The position numbers and the translations under genes were made by a program. Source: an uncultured Erysipelotrichaceae bacterium (GTDB lineage Bacteria > Bacillota_I > Bacilli_A > Erysipelotrichales > Coprobacillaceae). From it: a DNA stretch of 7,770 nucleotides. The notes under the pieces were generated by a model. It worked only from the letters and a program-made list of their open reading frames with translations. It was not told the DNA's origin and did not search any database. This document shows, piece after piece, positions 1 through 3,950 of this stretch (position 1 is the first letter of the stretch; each line of letters opens with the position of its first letter). The stretch lies in NCBI GenBank assembly GCA_945981915.1, contig CAMFRJ010000041.1, forward strand, positions 1 through 7,770, given 5' to 3'.

Positions 1-369
1 ACAACAACTGTGACATGTACAGCTGATAATAAAACACAGGCAACTTGTCAAATTAAAGTAGAGAAGGGACAAGAAACAACGACAACTGGCGATTATATCT
101 TCCCTAATAGTTCTACTCAACTTTTAACAGAAGCTGATCTCACAGGAAAAAGTGAATGGGATTTAAGAATAGCCATCAATGAAATCTACGCACGTCATCA
201 TTGTACTTTTAAGACAAAAGAAATTGCTGATTATTTTGCTTCTAAATCTTGGTATAGTGCAGATCCTAATTTAACATCTGATAAGATGAACGCTGATGTA
301 AAAGCTTATCTTAATGATATAGAAGTGAAAAATGTAAATTTTATTAGAACTTATCAACAATCACACTAA
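1..369 (+). CDS. YARHG-domain surface protein, C-terminal fragment (5' end outside window)
   Basis: The reading frame is open from the first base of the window to a TAA at 367-369, so only about 122 C-terminal residues are visible. The first 20 or so residues (TVTCTADNKTQATCQIKVEKG) look like the last strands of a bacterial Ig-like (Big-type) domain. A Thr-rich linker follows (QETTTTG), then a domain opening with DYIFPNSS at about base 91. The motif EIYARHH at 181-201 and the WY pair at 250-255 identify a YARHG domain, which is usually extracellular and found at the ends of secreted or wall-bound proteins; its biochemical role is not known. The motif reads YARHH rather than the usual YARHG. 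A GTG at base 10 is in frame but has no convincing ribosome-binding site and falls inside the Ig-like strand, so it is unlikely to be the start. No signal peptide or anchor can be judged from this fragment; there is no LPXTG motif at the C-terminus. Confidence 0.8.
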   Translation, partial: TTTVTCTADNKTQATCQIKVEKGQETTTTGDYIFPNSSTQLLTEADLTGKSEWDLRIAINEIYARHHCTFKTKEIADYFASKSWYSADPNLTSDKMNADVKAYLNDIEVKNVNFIRTYQQSH

Positions 370-392
370 GAGAACATTTGTTCTCTTTTTTA
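368..392 (+). terminator. Intrinsic terminator of the YARHG-protein gene
   Basis: AAGAGAAC (368-375) pairs perfectly with GTTCTCTT (380-387) across a four-base loop and runs into six or more Ts. The hairpin begins within the stop codon of the upstream gene. Confidence 0.85.
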
Positions 393-397
393 ATAAG

Positions 398-424
398 AAA
401 AAAGATTTCAAATGAGAAATCTTT
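398..424 (-). terminator. Intrinsic terminator of the HAD phosphatase gene
   Basis: On the minus strand, AAAGATTTC (424-416) and GAAATCTTT (409-401) form a perfect 9-bp stem with a six-base loop, followed by a short T-rich stretch (from 400 downward, interrupted by one C). It overlaps the last two bases of the gene's stop codon. Together with the hairpin at 368-392 it separates two converging genes. The stem has only two G:C pairs. Confidence 0.7.
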
Positions 425-1202
425 AAATGAGATGATAATGTTTTAAAGCTTTTTCGATACCCTCACATTCAATATCGTCTGTGACATATTCGGCTATCTC
501 ATATAGTTTTGGATCTCCGTTTTTCATAACGATTGCATGAGGAACATACATTAACATTGCTTCATCATTAAAAGAATCACCAAATACATAACAATTATCT
601 AATGATGAATTAAAATAATCAACAAGGAATTGAATACCGGTTGCTTTAGAATGTCCTTTGGGAATGATTTCAGAGAAATCCTTTTTTCTTTTGATGATAT
701 CAAAATCATTATTTATTTCCTGATAGAAAGGTGTAATGTCATGATAAAATTGAATAGAAAACTTATCGACATGGACATCTTGATCATCAAAAAAACCAAT
801 AGGAAAGTGTGCTTGTTGATATGCACGATAAAAAGCATATATTCTTGAATCGGATAGATCTTTTTGAAAATAGACTTTATCACTAGCTTCAAAGATACAA
901 AAGATTTGATTTTGATTTAAAAGTTCGATTAATTCATGACATCTTTTTTGTGTGACTTGAAAATGATAAAGAATTGTATTTTGATAACTTATGTAGGTAC
1001 CACAGCCACATACATAACCATCTGGCTGTAAGTCTTTAATACAAGAATCTATTGTAGAAAAAGGTCTTCCTGTATTTATGAAAATCAAATGGCCATTTGC
1101 TTTTGCCTGTTGGATAGCAAGAATTGTACTTTGTGGTATTTGATGTGTTTTTTCGCATAATAATGTCCCATCAATATCAAAGAATAAGAGTTTTTTGTTC
1201 AT
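423..1202 (-). CDS. Cof-type HAD-IIB family phosphatase
   Basis: This 259-residue protein carries all four HAD-superfamily motifs in order: DIDGT at residues 9-13 (D9 nucleophile, D11 acid/base), NTGR at 43-46 (T44), the lysine of PKGHSK at K186, and GDSFND at 208-213 (Mg2+-binding acids D209 and D213). The large segment between motifs II and III is the type IIB cap, and the total length is near the usual 260-270 residues for Cof proteins. These are soluble, Mg2+-dependent phosphatases acting on sugar phosphates, nucleotides or cofactor phosphates such as FMN or PLP; the substrate cannot be read from the sequence. The ATG at 1202 is chosen because GGAGGA lies just upstream on the minus strand (1213-1208), five bases from the start. 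It is a single-gene unit, divergent from the nfn pair and closed by its own terminator. Confidence 0.92.
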   Translation of the reverse strand: MNKKLLFFDIDGTLLCEKTHQIPQSTILAIQQAKANGHLIFINTGRPFSTIDSCIKDLQPDGYVCGCGTYISYQNTILYHFQVTQKRCHELIELLNQNQIFCIFEASDKVYFQKDLSDSRIYAFYRAYQQAHFPIGFFDDQDVHVDKFSIQFYHDITPFYQEINNDFDIIKRKKDFSEIIPKGHSKATGIQFLVDYFNSSLDNCYVFGDSFNDEAMLMYVPHAIVMKNGDPKLYEIAEYVTDDIECEGIEKALKHYHLI

Positions 1203-1222
1203 AAAGTTCCTCCAATGATTCT

Positions 1223-1228
1223 ATTATA
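1223..1228 (-). promoter_or_regulatory. Possible -10 element for the HAD phosphatase gene
   Basis: A perfect TATAAT reads on the minus strand at 1228-1223, 20 bases above the ATG. I find no good -35 hexamer at 16-18 bp, and the implied 5' leader would be only about 14 bases, so this is tentative. Confidence 0.35.
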
Positions 1229-1261
1229 AACAATTTATCAAAAAAATCATTATCTATAACA

Positions 1262-1311
1262 TATGTGAAAATGATAATTTGTAGATAATTCGTTGTTTTT
1301 TTTTTCACATA
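1262..1311. repeat. Widely spaced inverted repeat in the HAD/nfn divergent promoter region
   Basis: TATGTGAAAA (1262-1271) is repeated in inverted orientation as TTTTCACATA (1302-1311), ten of ten bases, with centres 40 bp apart. The right arm lies in the spacer of the nfn promoter; the left arm lies between that promoter and the HAD promoter candidate. Both arms are upstream of the predicted transcripts, so any function would be in DNA, for example as two operator half-sites. Chance is possible in AT-rich DNA. Confidence 0.4.
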
Positions 1312-1321
1312 AGCGTATAAT
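1293..1321 (+). promoter_or_regulatory. Predicted SigA-type promoter of the nfnAB operon
   Basis: TTGTTT (1293-1298) and a perfect TATAAT (1316-1321) are separated by 17 bp. Transcription would start near 1328, giving a leader of about 27 bases that carries the GGGGGAAG ribosome-binding site (1341-1348). Confidence 0.65.
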
Positions 1322-1354
1322 AGTTTTAGTTTAAAGAATTGGGGGAAGACCAGA

Positions 1355-2203
1355 ATGTACAAAATAGTCAAAAAAGAAAGACTAAATGATGTTGTAGAAT
1401 TAATGGAAGTCCATGCTCCAATGGTTGCAAGAAAATGTGAACCAGGACAATTCATCATTTTAAGAGTTGGTGAAGATGGAGAAAGAATTCCTTTAACTAT
1501 CGCTGATTACGATAGAGAAAAAGAAACAATTACTATTATTTATCAAATTGTTGGTTATTCAACAAAAGAATTAGCAAAATTAAATGAAGGTGATGAAATC
1601 ACTGATTTTGTTGGTCCTTTAGGTGCGCCAACTGATTTACACAAATCAAAACATGTTGTTGGTGTAGCAGGTGGGGTAGGTAGTGCACCTTTATATCCAC
1701 AACTTAGAAAATTAGCTCAAATGGGTGTAGATGTCGATGTTATTATCGGTGGACGTGAAGCACAATATGTATTATGGGCTGATAAATTTAGAGAATTCTG
1801 TAGAAATGTTTATGTTATGACAGATGATGGTTCTTTAGGAGAAAAAGGGTTTGGAACTGTTAAATTACAAGAATTAATCGATAGCGGAGAACCTATTGAT
1901 GAAGTCATTGCCATTGGACCTGTTGTCATGATGAAAGCTGTTGTTGGTGTTACAAAACCATTAAATATTAAAACTATGGTATCATTAAACCCAATTATGA
2001 TTGATGGTACTGGAATGTGCGGATGCTGTCGTGTTTCAGTTGATGGTAAGATCAAATTTGCTTGTGTAGATGGTCCTGATTTTGATGGATTACAAGTTGA
2101 TTTTGATGAATTAATTGCGCGTCAAAGAATGTTTAAAGAAGAAGAACATCAAGTTGAAGAAAATGCAGATCGTATGTGTAATTTAATGAGGGGGTGTAAA
2201 TAA
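1355..2203 (+). CDS. nfnA: NfnA-like FAD/NAD-binding subunit of NADH-dependent ferredoxin:NADP+ oxidoreductase
   Basis: This 282-residue protein belongs to the ferredoxin-NADP+ reductase-like family often labelled 'sulfide/dihydroorotate dehydrogenase-like FAD/NAD-binding protein'. The order is an FAD-binding beta barrel (about 1-95, with the flavin-contact motif RIPLTI at 44-49 and the GDEITDFVGPLG segment at 79-90), a nucleotide-binding domain opening with GVAGGVGSAP (103-112), and a C-terminal iron-sulfur loop. That loop has C222, C225 and C237, with C224 and D217 nearby, fitting the family's [2Fe-2S] site, which in characterised NfnA uses three Cys and one Asp. In Nfn this subunit exchanges electrons with NADH and passes them to NfnB. 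It differs from PyrK by its MCGCC loop and by pairing with an NfnB-type gene rather than pyrD. The start has a strong GGGGGAAG site seven bases or less away. The TAA overlaps the next gene's ATG (TAATG), implying translational coupling. Confidence 0.88.
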   Translation: MYKIVKKERLNDVVELMEVHAPMVARKCEPGQFIILRVGEDGERIPLTIADYDREKETITIIYQIVGYSTKELAKLNEGDEITDFVGPLGAPTDLHKSKHVVGVAGGVGSAPLYPQLRKLAQMGVDVDVIIGGREAQYVLWADKFREFCRNVYVMTDDGSLGEKGFGTVKLQELIDSGEPIDEVIAIGPVVMMKAVVGVTKPLNIKTMVSLNPIMIDGTGMCGCCRVSVDGKIKFACVDGPDFDGLQVDFDELIARQRMFKEEEHQVEENADRMCNLMRGCK

Positions 2204-3591
2204 TGCCTAATATGTCACCAAATAAGGTTAAAATGCCTGAACAAGAACCAAACGTAAGAAATAAAAACTTTAAAGAAGTTGCTTTAGGATATACAAAAGA
2301 ACAAGCAATGGAAGAAGCAACTCGTTGTTTGAATTGTAAAAAACCATTCTGTATGCAAGGATGTCCAGTAGGAGTACCAATTCCTGAATTTATTCAACAT
2401 GTTGCAAATGGTGAATTTGAAGAAGCTTATCAAACAATTACAAGAGAAAATGCTTTACCAGCAATTTGTGGTCGTGTTTGTCCTCAAGAAAATCAATGTG
2501 AAGGAAAATGTGTCCGTGGTATTAAAGCTGAATCAGTAGCAATCGGACGTTTGGAAAGATTTGTTGCTGATTATCATAGAGATCATGGAAAACCAGTTGA
2601 ACAAAAAATTGAAAAGAATGGTAAAAAAGTTGCGATTATCGGATCTGGACCAGCTGGTATTACTTGTGCCGGAGAATTAGCTAAAAAAGGTTATGAAGTG
2701 ACTGTTTTTGAAGCATTACATAAAACAGGTGGAGTATTATCATATGGTATTCCTGAATTCCGTTTACCAAAAGCTTTAGTACAAGCTGAAGTTGATGGCG
2801 TTGCTGCTTTAGGTGTAGACTTCCAAACAAATGTTGTTGTTGGTAGATCTATTACTATTGATGAATTACAAGAACAAGGTTATGAAGGAATTTTTGTAGG
2901 AAGTGGTGCAGGGTTACCTCGTTTCCAAGGAATTCCTGGTGAAAACTTAAATGGAGTTTATGCTGCAAATGAATTCTTAACACGTGTAAACTTAATGAAA
3001 GGATATCAATTCCCTGATAAACCAACACCTGTTAAAGTAACAGATACAGTATGTGTTGTTGGTGCTGGTAACGTTGCTATGGATGCAGCAAGAACTGCTA
3101 AACGTTTAGGTGCTAAAAATGTATATATTGTATACCGTCGTGGACCTGAAGAAGTTCCTGCTCGTGCTGAAGAAGTACATCATGCAAAAGAAGAAGGAAT
3201 AATCTTTAAATTATTAACTAACCCAATTAAAATTGAAGGAGAAAACGGTTGGGTTAAATCTATGGAATGTGTAGAAATGGAACTTGGAGAACCTGATGCT
3301 TCAGGAAGAAGAAGACCAATTGTTAAAGAAGGCTCTAACTTCACTATTGAAACTGGAACAGTTATCGTAGCTATTGGGCAAAGTCCAAATCCATTGATCA
3401 GACAAACAACACCTGGTTTAGATTGTCAATCTTGGGGTGGAATCATTGTTGATGAAGATACAATGAAATCATCTAAAGACGGTGTTTATGCAGGTGGAGA
3501 CGTTGTCACTGGTGCCGCTACTGTTATTTTAGCTATGGGTGCTGGTAAAAAAGCTGCAAAAGCTATGGATGAATACTTAAGAAATAAATAA
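2203..3591 (+). CDS. nfnB: NfnB-like subunit (glutamate synthase small-chain-type FAD/NADPH oxidoreductase)
   Basis: This 462-residue protein has an N-terminal double-cluster ferredoxin-like domain followed by a GltD-type flavoprotein. Eight cysteines (C42, C45, C50, C54, then C89, C93, C99, C103) can serve two [4Fe-4S] clusters. FAD binding is marked by GSGPAG (147-152) and by the C-terminal AGGDVVTGAATV segment; NADPH binding is marked by GAGNVAMD (287-294) and the RR pair at 312-313, which suits the 2'-phosphate. Homologues are often annotated 'NADPH-dependent glutamate synthase, GltA', but there is no large glutamate synthase subunit here, and the NfnA partner one base upstream points to Nfn. 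Nfn is a cytoplasmic enzyme that couples NADH and reduced ferredoxin oxidation to NADP+ reduction by flavin bifurcation, reversibly. The GAGGGGG site (2188-2194) lies within the end of nfnA. A strong terminator follows directly. Confidence 0.88.
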   Translation: MPNMSPNKVKMPEQEPNVRNKNFKEVALGYTKEQAMEEATRCLNCKKPFCMQGCPVGVPIPEFIQHVANGEFEEAYQTITRENALPAICGRVCPQENQCEGKCVRGIKAESVAIGRLERFVADYHRDHGKPVEQKIEKNGKKVAIIGSGPAGITCAGELAKKGYEVTVFEALHKTGGVLSYGIPEFRLPKALVQAEVDGVAALGVDFQTNVVVGRSITIDELQEQGYEGIFVGSGAGLPRFQGIPGENLNGVYAANEFLTRVNLMKGYQFPDKPTPVKVTDTVCVVGAGNVAMDAARTAKRLGAKNVYIVYRRGPEEVPARAEEVHHAKEEGIIFKLLTNPIKIEGENGWVKSMECVEMELGEPDASGRRRPIVKEGSNFTIETGTVIVAIGQSPNPLIRQTTPGLDCQSWGGIIVDEDTMKSSKDGVYAGGDVVTGAATVILAMGAGKKAAKAMDEYLRNK

Positions 3592-3594
3592 TTG

Positions 3595-3626
3595 ATAGGA
3601 CAAGCTTAGCTTGTCCTATGTTTTTT
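3595..3626 (+). terminator. Intrinsic terminator of the nfnAB operon
   Basis: ATAGGACAAGC (3595-3605) pairs perfectly with GCTTGTCCTAT (3609-3619) over a three-base loop, followed by G and six Ts. This 11-bp stem with five G:C pairs starts three bases after the nfnB stop and should isolate nfnAB from carB. Confidence 0.92.
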
Positions 3627-3758
3627 ATCATTGGTATTTTTTTGATGTTGAGATATTTGTATCAATAAAAAGTGATAATGTTTTGAAGAAATAAAAGTGA
3701 TATTAAAAAAAATAATTAATGTGATAAAATAATCGTATTATATTTCTTTGTGTCAGTA
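3627..3758. other. AT-rich intergenic stretch before the carB leader
   Basis: No credible gene is seen here. GTGATA occurs three times in the same orientation (3672-3677, 3697-3702, 3721-3726), at 25- and 24-bp intervals. The first copy also forms a TATCA-8-TGATA inverted repeat (3660-3677). An extended -10-like TGATAAAAT lies at 3722-3730 without a clear -35. These could be upstream regulatory sites for carB, but such words are common in AT-rich DNA. I see no PyrR-type RNA element, T-box or other riboswitch. Confidence 0.4.
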
Positions 3759-3777
3759 TTTGATATATAATATCAAA
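3759..3777 (+). promoter_or_regulatory. Candidate carB promoter -10 inside a palindrome
   Basis: TTTGATATATAATATCAAA is a perfect inverted repeat with 8-bp arms and a three-base centre. It contains TATAAT at 3766-3771 and an extended-type TG at 3761-3762. The best -35 at 17 bp is TTTCTT (3743-3748), which is weak. A start near 3778 would give a leader of about 170 bases to the carB ATG. The palindrome could be a repressor operator, or simply an AT-rich -10 region. Confidence 0.5.
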
Positions 3778-3796
3778 AGGAAATGAGAAGAAGAAA

Positions 3797-3816
3797 ATAG
3801 GTATACAGATATCTAT
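3797..3816 (+). promoter_or_regulatory. Small RNA hairpin in the carB leader, next to the leader-peptide RBS
   Basis: ATAGGTAT (3797-3804) can pair with ATATCTAT (3809-3816), with one G-U pair and a four-base loop. It ends one base before the GGAGGAGG of the leader ORF. It is weak. It could slow polymerase or hold the ribosome-binding site open, but this is speculative. Confidence 0.35.
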
Positions 3817-3828
3817 GGAGGAGGACAT

Positions 3829-3900
3829 ATGATGAAAGACACATTTATGACAATTCAATATGCTCTATCCCTTTTTCGCTTTTCAAATTTTATGAAATAA
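3829..3900 (+). CDS. Putative carB leader peptide (23 codons)
   Basis: A 23-codon ORF starts with ATGATG and ends with TAA at 3898-3900. It is preceded by an unusually strong Shine-Dalgarno, GGAGGAGG at 3817-3824, four bases from the first ATG and seven from the second. The peptide starts MMKDTFMTIQYA and ends in a Phe-rich stretch (F16, F18, F21) with one Arg (R17, codon CGC). The codons from A12 to S19 lie in a nearly pure pyrimidine tract (3863-3883) with runs of five and four Ts. There is no run of one regulatory amino acid, so classic amino-acid starvation attenuation is not obvious. Its position, just before a terminator hairpin that precedes carB and with its stop codon in the hairpin base, is typical of attenuation leader peptides. 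The main alternative is an ordinary small protein gene with its own terminator, but then carB would have no promoter. Confidence 0.65.
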   Translation: MMKDTFMTIQYALSLFRFSNFMK

Positions 3901-3929
3901 ACATATCTTTTCTAAGATATGTTTTTTTT
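3899..3929 (+). terminator. Transcription attenuator (conditional terminator) upstream of carB
   Basis: AAACATATCTT (3899-3909) pairs perfectly with AAGATATGTTT (3914-3924) across the loop TTCT, and the T-run continues to 3929. The stem has only two G:C pairs, about as weak as the terminator of the HAD gene in this window. Its 5' arm begins inside the leader ORF's TAA, so a ribosome at the stop codon would cover it. Only eight bases separate the T-run from the carB Shine-Dalgarno, so there is no room for another promoter and read-through is required for carB expression. Confidence 0.72.
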
Positions 3930-3937
3930 AAAAATAT

Positions 3938-3943
3938 GGAGGA
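3938..3943 (+). promoter_or_regulatory. carB ribosome-binding site; decides the start codon
   Basis: GGAGGA at 3938-3943 lies seven bases before ATG 3951. An in-frame ATG at 3936 overlaps this site and has none of its own, so the five extra N-terminal residues it would add are unlikely to be translated. Confidence 0.9.
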
Positions 3944-3950
3944 CAATAGA

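Noticed and set aside
630..848. Plus-strand 72-codon ORF antisense to the HAD phosphatase gene.
   Set aside because: The minus-strand frame has all four HAD motifs; the plus-strand product resembles nothing and lacks a ribosome-binding site.
1177..1458. Minus-strand 93-codon ORF spanning the divergent promoter region and the start of nfnA.
   Set aside because: It overlaps the conserved nfnA coding region and both promoter candidates, and no family motif is seen.
1810..2055. Minus-strand 81-codon ORF within nfnA.
   Set aside because: A shadow of the clear nfnA frame, with no recognisable motif.
1355..2203. Identification of this gene as pyrK because carB is nearby.
   Set aside because: The iron-sulfur loop (MCGCC) and the coupled NfnB-type gene fit NfnA; no pyrD is adjacent, and carB is a separate transcription unit.
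3618..3668. A 16-codon ATG ORF starting in the nfnAB terminator and encoding a hydrophobic peptide.
   Set aside because: It has no ribosome-binding site, begins inside the terminator and owes its hydrophobic codons to the T-run.
3778..3935. PyrR-binding RNA element or other known riboswitch before carB.
   Set aside because: I see no PyrR-type conserved loop sequence, no T-box motif and no known riboswitch signature; the leader instead has a short ORF and a simple hairpin.
3936..3950. Upstream ATG that would extend CarB by five residues.
   Set aside because: It overlaps the GGAGGA that serves the ATG at 3951 and has no site of its own; CarB proteins normally begin with MPKR-type sequence.
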